A DNA stretch of 64,000 nucleotides from assembly GCA_963781105.1 (NCBI GenBank), contig CAWAED010000008.1, forward strand, positions 248,001-312,000, read 5' to 3'. Shown here in pieces: positions 43,801 to 51,329 of this stretch (position 1 is its first letter; each line of letters opens with the position of its first letter). The stretch is from Palsa-295 sp963781105 (lineage in GTDB: Bacteria; Acidobacteriota; Terriglobia; Acidiferrales; UBA7541). Position numbers and translations under genes: made by a program. The notes under the pieces are model-generated. The model saw only the letters and a list, made by a program, of their open reading frames with translations, was not told where the DNA came from and made no database searches.

Positions 43801-44493
43801 GAGGTTCGACTGCGCGAGTTGGAATTCCTGAATCGCGCTGGAGGGCAGGCCCGTCGTGGTCGTGCCGACGTTCTCGTCACTGACGTCCACGCCGTCCACC
43901 GAAATACGCGCGCTGCGGCCGAACTTTCCACCGAATGAAATCGAGGAAAAACCAATCTTGGTGGGGTCAAAGTTGCCGCCGTCTTGAATCTGCACGCCCG
44001 GCTCGAGCTGTGCGAGGTCCAGGAAATTGCGGCCATTGATCGGAAGGTTTTCAATTTGTTGCGACGTCAAAGTTCCGGCGATCTGGGACTGCTCTGTATT
44101 TACAGCCACCTCTTGACCGGTGACTTCGACCACCGTAGTGGAAACACCGACTTCCAGCTTCGGATTCACCGAAGCGATTTGTCCGACCTGCACAACGACG
44201 GTTGTTTCAGACGTCTTGAAATTTGGAGCCTCAACGCGGACCACATACGTTCCCGGACTCAACGCGGCCGCGGAGAACTGGCCCGCCGAGCTGGTGACGG
44301 CACTGATCAGCTGTCCGGTGTCCTTATTGCTGATCGTAACCTTTGCGCCAGGAACGACGGCACCCTGCGCGTCAGTCACCACACCCTGAATGCTTCCTGT
44401 GTTAATGGTTGCCTGAGCGGCTAATCGGCCGCAATCGAACGAAACGGCTGCCAGGAGCGCAAACACCGCCGTGAGAAAGCGCTTCCAATTCAT
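40831..44493 (-). CDS. Large TonB-dependent receptor with N-terminal regulatory domain
   Basis: A 1220-residue outer-membrane receptor of the OmpA-related/Oar type abundant in Acidobacteriota. ATG 44493 follows an AGGAGG site and opens a signal peptide (MNWKRFLTAVFALLAAVSF). Residues ~35-115 form a CarboxypepD_reg-like beta-sandwich (GSIQGVVTDAQGAVVPGAKVTI). The plug follows (IENLPINGRNFLDLAQLEPGV and SGGSVNVITKSGTNDIHGEAFG). The rest is a beta-barrel that ends in aromatic MKLTF, the usual C-terminal sorting strand. Probable job: energised uptake of a bulky nutrient such as a glycan fragment or siderophore; the ligand is not inferable. It is a single-gene unit with its own terminator. Confidence 0.93.
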   Translation of the reverse strand: MNWKRFLTAVFALLAAVSFDCGRLAAQATINTGSIQGVVTDAQGAVVPGAKVTISNKDTGQLISAVTSSAGQFSAAALSPGTYVVRVEAPNFKTSETTVVVQVGQIASVNPKLEVGVSTTVVEVTGQEVAVNTEQSQIAGTLTSQQIENLPINGRNFLDLAQLEPGVQIQDGGNFDPTKIGFSSISFGGKFGRSARISVDGVDVSDENVGTTTTGLPSSAIQEFQLAQSNLDISNDLTSGGSVNVITKSGTNDIHGEAFGLFRDNSQAAAYPAGAQFQRSQYGGDVGGPIIKDKLFFFVDAERLLAHDAGGVLVASIPDGITNTTNLNEFSGVFPAPFHDTSTIAKVDYQIAKNIRAFGRFSFWQASDVGNFGGAANYSVYDNKDRTKTVVGGVDINEGSVTHSFRAEYLKFVNVISDAVLGSDLPFANFPVSLVLSGTGFATGPSDLAPQSTIQSDRQVKYDGSKVWGSHIIRWGVDYNRITGWTFASFFGIAPVAESLTLSAPGTLTCPGGQTGAACPLNYIPDLGLIGNGQGSFTELQRFGKPNGGLGPDNRVGVYAGDSWKIKPNLTLNYGLRYDRDTGRTDNDLGPLPGLNAFFPGAGNTVRNPNTNFAPNGGFAWAPGSDNKTVIRGGVGIYYDNIVFNDVLFDRLLRLQSGAFNIVNAACAFGGATQVPFGGNPVPQLIGGDPTGAAGGVICSTPIGATVGPGGGNCAGITFATCLANFQAADQASWAANPTGANSAYIPTALSSGALATTGLLDPNYKSPRSVQMNIGFQRELRPGMVLSADYVRNVGLHYLLATDINHSGDVSLFNAANALTAVDATLSACGAASVTAAAAPGGCTPLHPISATSNGAANIGDFAARGLDSAYDQGAGSGNWAFPGQNPAVGPLYMYHSGGRSVYNGMDIKFTQNARHPMPGVKYLNLQATYTLSRYVNAGSTGSGTGIAGGDSDFVNNAISNRNPLAYIGPGSLDRTNQFNIGGYADLPAGFRLGLLSHFWSPLAATPTVLPVAGGSNSGAPAAIFTSDFIGSGQVGNPLPTSQTSSSCGTDGGACNYDLYNVGAFMRSIGPGGLATAVNNYNSNIGGTLPTPAGQALINSGLFTLANLQGLGGVAAPIPAVVPGQVGYSWLKAFDMEFSWVGHAFHERLAIQPSVSIFNLFNLSNFDSAANALTGQLNGGPGSINGTVQAGRPDRIGAGTGVFAFGAPRTVEWGMKLTF

Positions 44494-44873
44494 ACATCCT
44501 CCTAGAATTTGATCATGCCTTTGAGAAAAACCGTGCGAGCCAGCCTCTGCCCCCAAACGAGTGAGACAAAATCTTGATATCTGCACGCACGTTGATATCC
44601 ATATTCCTGAAAGAAAGCAGTGCTTGTAAATCAAAGACTTAGCAGGCATTACTGACTAGCTATTCATGTTGTTTATTGAATTCCATACAATTGAAAGCAG
44701 TCGTTCATACTAAAACTCATACACGACCATATGAAACTGCAATGCAGTATGAAGACGGTTCGTCGAAAACTCTCCCCATCGATCCCGGCGCCGCTACTGC
44801 GCGGCCTATCGCAAAGAGGACTTGACTCCGCGCTGCGTTTTGCTATGCTGCGTCTGCTGCCTTACCAGCAGCG
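44494..44873. other. Intergenic region between receptor and riboswitch, no gene seen
   Basis: About 380 bases of comparatively AT-rich DNA between two divergent transcripts. It must hold the receptor promoter on one strand and the methionine operon promoter on the other. I see no gene: short open frames here run into the riboswitch and have no family features. Confidence 0.5.
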
Positions 44874-44969
44874 CTTATCAAGAGTGGTTGAGGGGACAGG
44901 CCCTGCGACGCCACAGCAACCTGGTGCAACTGCCAAGGTGCTAATTCCTGCCCAGTGGGGAGAGATAAG
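44874..44969 (+). promoter_or_regulatory. SAM-I riboswitch (S-box)
   Basis: This leader RNA senses S-adenosylmethionine. P1 is CTTATC (44874-44879) with GATAAG (44964-44969). Inside come the kink-turn segment AGAGTGGTTGAGGGGA, the P3-side core GCAACCT, and the conserved join AAGGTGCTAATTCC before the P4 hairpin. All S-box landmarks are in order. A six-pair hairpin GACCGG/CCGGTC follows at 44980-44995 without a run of T, so whether it controls transcription or translation is unclear. It sits 200 bases upstream of the aspartokinase start and points to methionine-dependent control of that operon. Confidence 0.93.
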
Positions 44970-45168
44970 ATCCTCGATGGACCGGCACTCCGGTCGTTGA
45001 AGATTCAACTCCCAAGCTGAAGTCGAACTGAAGCGCAGCATTTGCTCAAGCAGATGCTGATTTTGCTTATTGCAGCGCATGGCGCGCTGGTCGTGGCTCA
45101 TTTCCATCGAGCTTCGGTCAGACCATGACGCACAGGCGGAGCCCATTCCGCCACATGGGAGGAAGTAG

Positions 45169-45981
45169 ATGTCGGAGTCTTCATCGGCCAAAGGGCCCGT
45201 AGCGGTCGTAAAAATAGGCGGGTCTATCCTGACGAGCGCGAGAGCTTACCGGCGTGCCGCGATTTTTCTCCGCGATACCCTCAGAATCTCGCCAAACGAA
45301 CGGCTGGTGGTTGTGGTATCGGCGCAGGAGGGAACCACCGATTCGCTCGAGCGAAGCGCAAGAGCAATCGTCGCAGAACCAGCGCGCGCAGCACTTGATC
45401 TGCTCTGGTCCACGGGCGAGATCCGCTCCGTAGCTTTGCTTGCCATGCATCTGCAGGCAATAGGCGTTGCCGCAGCGGCCCTAAATATTCACGAAGCTGG
45501 CCTTACGATACCGGATGCTGGCCATGAAGCAGGAAGAATCCGGCTGCATGCGGGGCGGCTTTGCGGCGTCCTGGCAAAATACTCGATCGCCGTCGTCCCA
45601 GGATTTCTTGCGACTGACTCGGCCCACGCAATCGTTTCCTTGGGCCGCGGCGGCTCGGATTTGACGGCCGTACTGCTGGCGGAAGGATTGCGAGCCTGTC
45701 GTTGTGAACTGATTAAAGACGTACCCGGCTATTTCACCGCCGATCCGCATCGCGATCCCACCGCCACACATATCCCGCAACTCAGCTTCGCGCAAGCGCT
45801 TGAATTCGCGGCGGACGGGTGTGATCTGGTCCAGCGCAAAGCGATTGAGGCCGCTTCACGGTCGGGACTGCCGCTTGTGATCCGCAGCGTCAGCAAGAAG
45901 GGCCACGTCAGTCGAATTTCGAATCACGAGATCATGTCGGCGAGCGTAGAAACCGCAAGCACTGAAGCCATAGCGTCTTGA
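45169..45981 (+). CDS. Aspartokinase catalytic domain without ACT domains
   Basis: An amino-acid-kinase-fold protein of 270 residues that phosphorylates aspartate, the entry step to methionine, threonine and lysine. VVKIGGSILTSA near the N terminus is the nucleotide-site Lys-Gly-Gly motif. VVVVSAQEGTTDSL follows, as does SLGRGGSDLTAVLLAEGL, the aspartate-kinase signature. LIKDVPGYFTADPH completes the pattern. The usual C-terminal regulatory ACT pair (some 150 residues) is absent and does not appear in another frame before the next gene. It should therefore escape feedback by Lys or Thr and be controlled mainly through the SAM riboswitch. ATG 45169 follows GGGAGGAAG. Confidence 0.88.
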   Translation: MSESSSAKGPVAVVKIGGSILTSARAYRRAAIFLRDTLRISPNERLVVVVSAQEGTTDSLERSARAIVAEPARAALDLLWSTGEIRSVALLAMHLQAIGVAAAALNIHEAGLTIPDAGHEAGRIRLHAGRLCGVLAKYSIAVVPGFLATDSAHAIVSLGRGGSDLTAVLLAEGLRACRCELIKDVPGYFTADPHRDPTATHIPQLSFAQALEFAADGCDLVQRKAIEAASRSGLPLVIRSVSKKGHVSRISNHEIMSASVETASTEAIAS

Positions 45982-46063
45982 TGGCCAAGAGAATCTGAGA
46001 GTTTCGTGGAATCGGGCCCAAGGGATTATAGAAGCACCGCAATTTAAGATAAGGAGCACGAAA

Positions 46064-47254
46064 ATGAAATTCGCAACGAAAACGATTCACGCCGGACAGC
46101 CCTCGGAACCGGAGACCGGTTCGCTCATCGCGCCGATTTTTCAAACTTCGACGTACGAGCAAGACTCACCAGGTCAAGACAAGGGCTTCAACTACTCGCG
46201 CACGAATAATCCCACGCGCCAAAGGCTCGAAACCGTGCTGGCTGAACTGGAAGGCGTGGAACACGCCGCAGTTTTCGCCTCCGGGCTTGCGGCGGAGAAT
46301 GCCGTGCTGCAAGCTTTTCTGCGTCCCGGCGATGAAATCGTGATTCCGCAAGACGTCTACGGCGGGACGTATCGCATTCTGAACAAAGTGTTCCAGCCAA
46401 TCGGCGTGGTCATCAAGCAGTTTGACATTTCGGACTTGGTGGCGCTGGAAGCGGCCATTACTAAGCGCACCAAGCTGGTCTGGATCGAATCGCCAACGAA
46501 TCCGCGGCTGCTCGTTTACGACATTGTCGAAATTTGCCGCCTGGCGCATGCGAAATCGGCGCTTGTGGTCGTGGACAATACTTTCGCGACTCCTTACTTT
46601 CAGCAGCCCTTCGAATTGGGCGCGGACATCGTTGTGCACAGCGTCACGAAATACCTGGGCGGCCACTCAGACACGATCCAGGGCGCCGCGCTCGCGAAGG
46701 ATCCCGCGATTTTCGCGCCGATCAAGTTCCTGCAGAACGCCACGGGAGCGGTTCCTTCGCCGTTCGATTGCTGGCTCACTTTGCGTGGATTGAAAACGCT
46801 CGAACTGAGAATGCAACGCCACGAACAGAACGCGATTGCCATCGCTAACTCGCTCAACGGGCATCCGCTGGTGCGCCGCGTCTACTTCCCTGGCCTGCCC
46901 GAGCATCCGGGCCACGAAATCGCGAAGAAACAGATGACCGGGTTCGGCGGGATGGTTTCGTTCGAATTAGACGGCTCGATCGAGGAGGTTGTCTCGTTCT
47001 GCTCTTCGCGGCGCTTCTTCACCTTGGGCGAAAGTCTCGGCGGAGTGAAGGCGCTGCTCTGTCATCCGGCGACCATGACTCACGCTTCCATTCCCGCTGA
47101 TGCACGGGCGGAACTGGGGCTTTCGGACAGCTTGATTCGACTCTCGCCCGGATGCGAAAATGCGCAAGACTTAGTTGACGATCTTCTCGAAGGCCTTACC
47201 TTGCTCGACCATCAGCGGAAGTCGCAAAAGGCGGTAGCGGCCAGTGCCAAGTAA
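46064..47254 (+). CDS. metB: Cystathionine gamma-synthase / trans-sulfuration PLP enzyme
   Basis: A Cys/Met-metabolism PLP enzyme of 396 residues from ATG 46064 (AAGGAG upstream). Landmarks are YSRTNNPTRQRLETVLAELEGVEHAAVFASGLAAENAV at ~45-80, VVDNTFATPYFQQP, the PLP lysine in HSVTKYLGGHSDTIQGA, and SLGGVKALLCHPATMTHAS near the C terminus. The placement after aspartokinase and before aspartate-semialdehyde dehydrogenase, under a SAM riboswitch, favours a biosynthetic role (cystathionine or homocysteine formation) over a lyase. The family cannot be split with certainty by sequence alone. Confidence 0.88.
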   Translation: MKFATKTIHAGQPSEPETGSLIAPIFQTSTYEQDSPGQDKGFNYSRTNNPTRQRLETVLAELEGVEHAAVFASGLAAENAVLQAFLRPGDEIVIPQDVYGGTYRILNKVFQPIGVVIKQFDISDLVALEAAITKRTKLVWIESPTNPRLLVYDIVEICRLAHAKSALVVVDNTFATPYFQQPFELGADIVVHSVTKYLGGHSDTIQGAALAKDPAIFAPIKFLQNATGAVPSPFDCWLTLRGLKTLELRMQRHEQNAIAIANSLNGHPLVRRVYFPGLPEHPGHEIAKKQMTGFGGMVSFELDGSIEEVVSFCSSRRFFTLGESLGGVKALLCHPATMTHASIPADARAELGLSDSLIRLSPGCENAQDLVDDLLEGLTLLDHQRKSQKAVAASAK

Positions 47255-48347
47255 AACTGTGACGGTTCTACCCTCGCCAAAAGTGAAAGCGAAACCATCC
47301 GGCGCCACAAAAATTGACGTAGGAATATTGGGAGCTACGGGAACCGTTGGTCAGCAATTTATCGCGTTGCTGGCGGCTCATCCGTGGTTTCGTGTCACGT
47401 GGCTCGCGGCCAGCGAACGCTCCTCGGGAAAACGTTACGGCGATCTTGCGTGGCGCTTGGCTTCGGAGATGCCGGAAGACGCAGCCGCGCTTTCTGTGGA
47501 AGCGCTTAGACCCGGTGCCGGACCGCAGTTGGTGTTTTCAGCGTTGGATTCTTCGATTGCGGGCGAGGCCGAACTGGAGTTCGCCGCCGCCGGGCACATC
47601 GTTGTGAGCAATTCCCGAAATCATCGGATGGATGCTTTGGTGCCGCTGCTGGTTCCGGAAGTTAATCCGGAGCATCTCGCGTTGCTTCCGCTGCAAAAGA
47701 AGGCGAGAGATTGGAGCGGCGCGATCATCACGAATCCTAACTGTGCCGCAGTGCCATTGGTCATGGCGCTGGCAGCGTTGCGAGACTTCCAGCCGAAGCG
47801 GGTGCTGGTTACGACGTTACAAGGGTTATCAGGAGCCGGGTATCCCGGCGTAGCTTCTTTGGACGCAACTGCGAACGTGATTCCGTATATTGACGGCGAG
47901 GAGCCGAAAATTGAATCGGAACCGCGCAAGATCCTCGGGCGCTTCGTGGAGGGCGGTATCGAGCCTCACCCCGTCATCTTGAGTGCGACCAGTACGCGCG
48001 TGCCCGTGGTAAATGGCCACACCGAAAGCGTGTCTGTCGAATTGGACAAAGAGGTTACGCAGAACGAAGTGCTAGCGGCGTTTCGCGAGTTTACAGGCGA
48101 GCCACAGAAATTGGAACTTCCGAGTGCGCCGGCGAAACCGATCATTTACCTGGATGCTCCGAATCGCCCACAGCCCCGATTGGATGTCGAACGCGACGGT
48201 GGGATGGTTACGCACGTGGGGCGCTTGCGCGCGTGTCCGGTTCTCGGACATAAGTTCGTGCTATTGAGCCACAACACTATCCGCGGCGCAGCGGGAGCTG
48301 CGATCCTCAATGCGGAGTTACTAGCTGCGAAGAAATTGTTGAGCTGA
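47244..48347 (+). CDS. asd: Aspartate-semialdehyde dehydrogenase
   Basis: Reduces aspartyl phosphate to the semialdehyde, the step after aspartokinase. The 367-residue protein has VGILGATGTVGQQFIALLAAHPWF (NADP site), SNSRNHRMD, the catalytic Cys in ITNPNCAAVPLVMAL, and RVPVVNGHTESVSVEL with the active-site His. A GTG start at 47244 overlaps the preceding gene by 11 bases, so the two are translationally coupled. Together with the upstream genes it completes a SAM-controlled methionine-branch operon. Confidence 0.93.
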   Translation: MPSKTVTVLPSPKVKAKPSGATKIDVGILGATGTVGQQFIALLAAHPWFRVTWLAASERSSGKRYGDLAWRLASEMPEDAAALSVEALRPGAGPQLVFSALDSSIAGEAELEFAAAGHIVVSNSRNHRMDALVPLLVPEVNPEHLALLPLQKKARDWSGAIITNPNCAAVPLVMALAALRDFQPKRVLVTTLQGLSGAGYPGVASLDATANVIPYIDGEEPKIESEPRKILGRFVEGGIEPHPVILSATSTRVPVVNGHTESVSVELDKEVTQNEVLAAFREFTGEPQKLELPSAPAKPIIYLDAPNRPQPRLDVERDGGMVTHVGRLRACPVLGHKFVLLSHNTIRGAAGAAILNAELLAAKKLLS

Positions 48348-48422
48348 CGCGATTACCGCGATCGTTCGAACGACGCATTCTGCGCATCCGGCCAAAGATT
48401 GGTATCCCTGTTCCCTTTCCGT

Positions 48423-49196
48423 TCAATGCGGTTGAAGCACGGCTGCAATATTCCCGGCGAGCACACGATTAAACTCGCCAATCTGTTCTTCCAGCAAGTG
48501 AGCGAGTTCTTCAGCGCCCGCGAGATCGCCAGACTTTCCGAGTAACTCCAGCCGCTGCGCGGTTTCGCGCGCTCCCTGCGAAAAAAAATTTCCCACGCAT
48601 CCCTTCAGCGAGTGCGCGGCGCGTTCAAGCGTTTTGGCATCCTGCTTCCGCAGCGCATCTCGAATCTCGTCCAGCATTTTGGGGCAGCTCTGAATGAATA
48701 GCTCGGCGAGCTCCTGCAACAAGCCGGCGTCTCCTCCAAACCGCGCGAGAAGTTCTTCGTCCATGCTTTCTCCTTTTGCCGTAGCTTCCGGTTCTCCCGC
48801 AGCGCGAGCCGAAACCGCTAGGACTCCTTCGATCACCTTCGCCAATCCTCCGTGTGTGATTGGTTTGGAGATGTATCCATCCATCCCGCCTTCAAGACAC
48901 CGCTCGCGATCCCCTTTCATGGCATGAGCGGTCATGGCCACAATCGGAATGTGCTCCCCGGATTCCTTTTCCTTTTTGCGGATGTAGGCGGTGGCTTGTA
49001 ACCCATCCATCTCTGGCATTTGCACGTCCATCAGGATGATGTCGAATTGCTCTGACGCATTCTCTTCCCACAGCTGGATTGCTTCCTTGCCGTTGTTCGC
49101 GCAAGCAACCTGATGACCTTGCTTCTGCAATATTTTCTGTGCCAGCACGCGATTCACCGGATTGTCTTCCGTGAGCAAGATATTCAGCCGGCGCAA
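48423..49196 (-). CDS. Receiver-HPt two-component protein
   Basis: A 257-residue phosphorelay protein. Residues ~1-122 are a receiver domain (LTEDNPVNR, phospho-acceptor in IILMDVQMPEMDG, the Thr in VAMTAHAMKGD, and Lys in YISKPI). A short linker follows, then an HPt domain at ~145-250 with the phospho-His in RAAHSLKGCVGNFFSQGA. No kinase gene is adjacent, so it is an orphan intermediate that would pass phosphate between a distant hybrid kinase and a regulator. ATG 49196 is the conserved-type N terminus. Confidence 0.9.
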   Translation of the reverse strand: MRRLNILLTEDNPVNRVLAQKILQKQGHQVACANNGKEAIQLWEENASEQFDIILMDVQMPEMDGLQATAYIRKKEKESGEHIPIVAMTAHAMKGDRERCLEGGMDGYISKPITHGGLAKVIEGVLAVSARAAGEPEATAKGESMDEELLARFGGDAGLLQELAELFIQSCPKMLDEIRDALRKQDAKTLERAAHSLKGCVGNFFSQGARETAQRLELLGKSGDLAGAEELAHLLEEQIGEFNRVLAGNIAAVLQPH

Positions 49197-49513
49197 TGAT
49201 TCGTGCCCGGCCAGGTTGCGAGGTCAAGATGCGATTCTCCTGTGCGCGGGCGCGCGCTTGTCGCGAACCCAAACCATCGAGTGTCGCGGCGATGATACTG
49301 CGCTTGACGCGGCACACTTTGCGCGAGCTCGAGACGCGGGCTTACACGCAATTCAAGCAATTAGTTGTCAGAAATTGATCGCTGCGCCCACGCGCAGCAA
49401 CAGGAAGGGGAATTACACTTCGATGGTAGTCTTTCGCCTCTGGAACGTCAATCGGCGGTGCTCTGGCGTGCAACACCTAGCATCTGCAAACCATCTGGAG
49501 TTCCGAATCAAGA
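49197..49513. other. Gap between receiver-HPt gene and tRNA-Ser, no gene seen
   Basis: About 317 bases. Short open frames occur on both strands but are rich in Arg and Ala and look like antisense shadows. No kinase fragment or terminator is evident. It probably holds the promoter of the receiver-HPt gene. Confidence 0.4.
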
Positions 49514-49603
49514 TGGCGGAGAGAGTGGGATTCGAACCCACGGTTGAGTTTCCCCAACACACGCTTTCCAAGCGTGCTCCTTAAACCGCTCGGACATCTC
49601 TCC
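49514..49603 (-). tRNA. tRNA-Ser (anticodon GGA)
   Basis: On the reverse strand: acceptor GGAGAGA pairing with TCTCTCC, a D arm with GAGCGGTTTAAGG, an anticodon loop CTTGGAA with GGA, a long class II variable arm (TGTTGGGGAAACTCAACC region), T arm GTGGG TTCGAAT CCCAC and an encoded CCA. The length of 90 bases including CCA and the long variable arm are right for tRNA-Ser. Confidence 0.95.
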
Positions 49604-49780
49604 GCCGACGGAGCTTGAGAAGCCTAACAAATTGATGCCCCGGCAGCAAACCCGGCACTGCCGCGGTAAACCGGCAGATGCCACTCTTCGCATCGAATAA
49701 ACTCGCCACGAACCGCAAATCTGATCCTCGTCGTCGGAGTAACAAATCGGCAGCAGGTCTGCTACACTTTTGTACCCTGT

Positions 49781-49818
49781 TCCGGGGTAGTGCAATTGGT
49801 AGCACGCCAGCCTTTGGA
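49781..49818 (+). pseudogene. Truncated tRNA-Gln (UUG), 5' half only
   Basis: The sequence TCCGGGGTAGTGCAATTGGT continues to the anticodon stem CCAGC and loop CTTTGGA (anticodon TTG). Acceptor 5' strand, D stem (GTGC/GCAC) and anticodon 5' strand are all normal. The expected 3' anticodon strand GCTGG is missing and is replaced by ACAGTT; no T arm or CCCCGGA acceptor partner follows, and I do not see one elsewhere in the right part of the window. The break lies at the anticodon loop, a known target of tyrosine recombinases, and it is where the accessory region starts. Confidence 0.75.
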
Positions 49819-49951
49819 ACAGTTCCGGCCTTCGGAAACATTGGCCTTTTGAGCGTTTTCAATAACTTACCGTTCGCTCCGTTTCACTCTGTTCCCTTGT
49901 TTTTCGGTTCGTCGGGTCAAGTTTGGGTCAAGTCAACCATCGCACACGCGC

Positions 49952-51163
49952 TTATTGCTGAGAAATCCATCCCTCTTGAAACAATGCCAAATCTTCATCC
50001 GAAGAAAGTGATTTATCGATTCTTAAGGATGCCAATTCCCACTGTTCGCCCGTTTTCTGCAACTGAGCTTCCCCGTAAAGATGAAACGGCATTTCCCTTT
50101 CTTCCGTTGGAGGCTCGGTGGCTGAATTATAGATAATGGTGCCGATGTGGCCGGACGATGAAATGCCGACCTTGTATTTCTTGCCCCCGTCATATGTCGC
50201 GAGATATGGAGCGCGGGCTCGGACTCGCGCCTTACATCGAATCATGAATAATATTCGGGCGGTCGTCGGTTGTTTGTCCTTCCAAACAGCTGTCACAAGT
50301 TCGTCGAATGAGACCGCTTCAAGTCGATGAATCTCGACATATTCGTCTGGCGATTTCCCAAGAATCCCATAGAGTGGCAATTCACTCTCGGGAGAACGAT
50401 AGAAGGGGCCACCTTGACCGAGGTCGGAGTCGTCTAACTCGCGAATCTCTTTTATGCGGTCTGCAATCTGCTTCTCGAATTCTCGTAGTACTCGCTTGGC
50501 CTCATCGACGCTGGCCCGAATCGCGGCCCTTTTATTTTCGTCCATCCCGGTTTCAACGAACTCCACAGCGGAGGCAAGGTCAGGCAGTGTTTGAATGCTC
50601 GTACCGAACTCTCCGGCGCGGTCCGAGATGCCTTCAACCAAAAGGTCGTCATTGCTAACAAGAAGGGCATTATCGTCTGCGCGGCCCTGAATCTCTTGAA
50701 GAATTGTGAACATAATCAGCGAGTCTCGGAAGCCTTTCTCCGATTTAGCCTCACGGGACTCGAACGGCGGCAAGCACTCGATTGACATCTCAAGCAGGGA
50801 GCGGACAGTTATGTTGTCCGGTAGCGGCACGATTCGAAATCCGAGAGCCTCAGCTTTTTCGTGGAAGTGTTCGCCAATCCGCGCGAGGTAATCTTGGAGC
50901 GCCTGTTCTGCGTGGCCTATTTGGTCCAGTGAGGCACCATGCTTTTGCAAGGCATTAGCGATTGTTCTAACCTTATCGATACTTTCGGCTACTTCGGTCT
51001 TTCTGTGTCGAAGAAACTCCATCCAGCTGACTTCGGCTATTAGAATCTCGAATGGAGTCGAAGCACGAATTTCGAGAAGGCGAGCGAGGTCAGCATTTTC
51101 GAGCCGTGGTCCAAGCTGGAATAGCGCGGTGCTTTCGAGAAATATTTTTCGAGGTACTGACAC
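49952..51163 (-). CDS. PIN-like nuclease domain protein (DUF4935-like)
   Basis: A 403-residue protein from GTG 51163, with AGGAGAG just before it. The N-terminal ~200 residues look like a PIN domain: a first strand FLESTALFQ with an acidic residue, a Glu in LIAEVSWMEF, an Asp in KGFRDSLIMFTIL and an Asp pair in ALLVSNDDLL. That is the four-acid pattern of metal-dependent RNases. The C-terminal half (~210-403) has no family I know. It is divergent from the SIR2-like gene by 166 bases. A toxin or defence RNase is likely by analogy, not proven. Confidence 0.75.
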   Translation of the reverse strand: MSVPRKIFLESTALFQLGPRLENADLARLLEIRASTPFEILIAEVSWMEFLRHRKTEVAESIDKVRTIANALQKHGASLDQIGHAEQALQDYLARIGEHFHEKAEALGFRIVPLPDNITVRSLLEMSIECLPPFESREAKSEKGFRDSLIMFTILQEIQGRADDNALLVSNDDLLVEGISDRAGEFGTSIQTLPDLASAVEFVETGMDENKRAAIRASVDEAKRVLREFEKQIADRIKEIRELDDSDLGQGGPFYRSPESELPLYGILGKSPDEYVEIHRLEAVSFDELVTAVWKDKQPTTARILFMIRCKARVRARAPYLATYDGGKKYKVGISSSGHIGTIIYNSATEPPTEEREMPFHLYGEAQLQKTGEQWELASLRIDKSLSSDEDLALFQEGWISQQ

Positions 51164-51329
51164 GGTCTCTCCTGCCCGATGGTACGCTCGGCCCCTTCTG
51201 GATTCAACCGGCGCACTCGCGGTCCAAAGCAACCAGTTCGCTGCCGGTTGCGTTAGCTAACAGGATTCTGTAGTACGATTCGCGTAATATCTGACGCTAA
51301 AATAGCTACACCCATGCCGTGGGAGAAGA

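Noticed and set aside
44731..45000. Forward open frame of 89 codons in the methionine leader
   Set aside because: It overlaps the whole SAM-I riboswitch, whose structure explains the sequence; the peptide has no family features.
49781..49951. Group I intron in the anticodon loop of tRNA-Gln
   Set aside because: Such introns would be followed by the 3' half of the tRNA within a few hundred bases; none is seen before the PIN-like gene or further on in the window.
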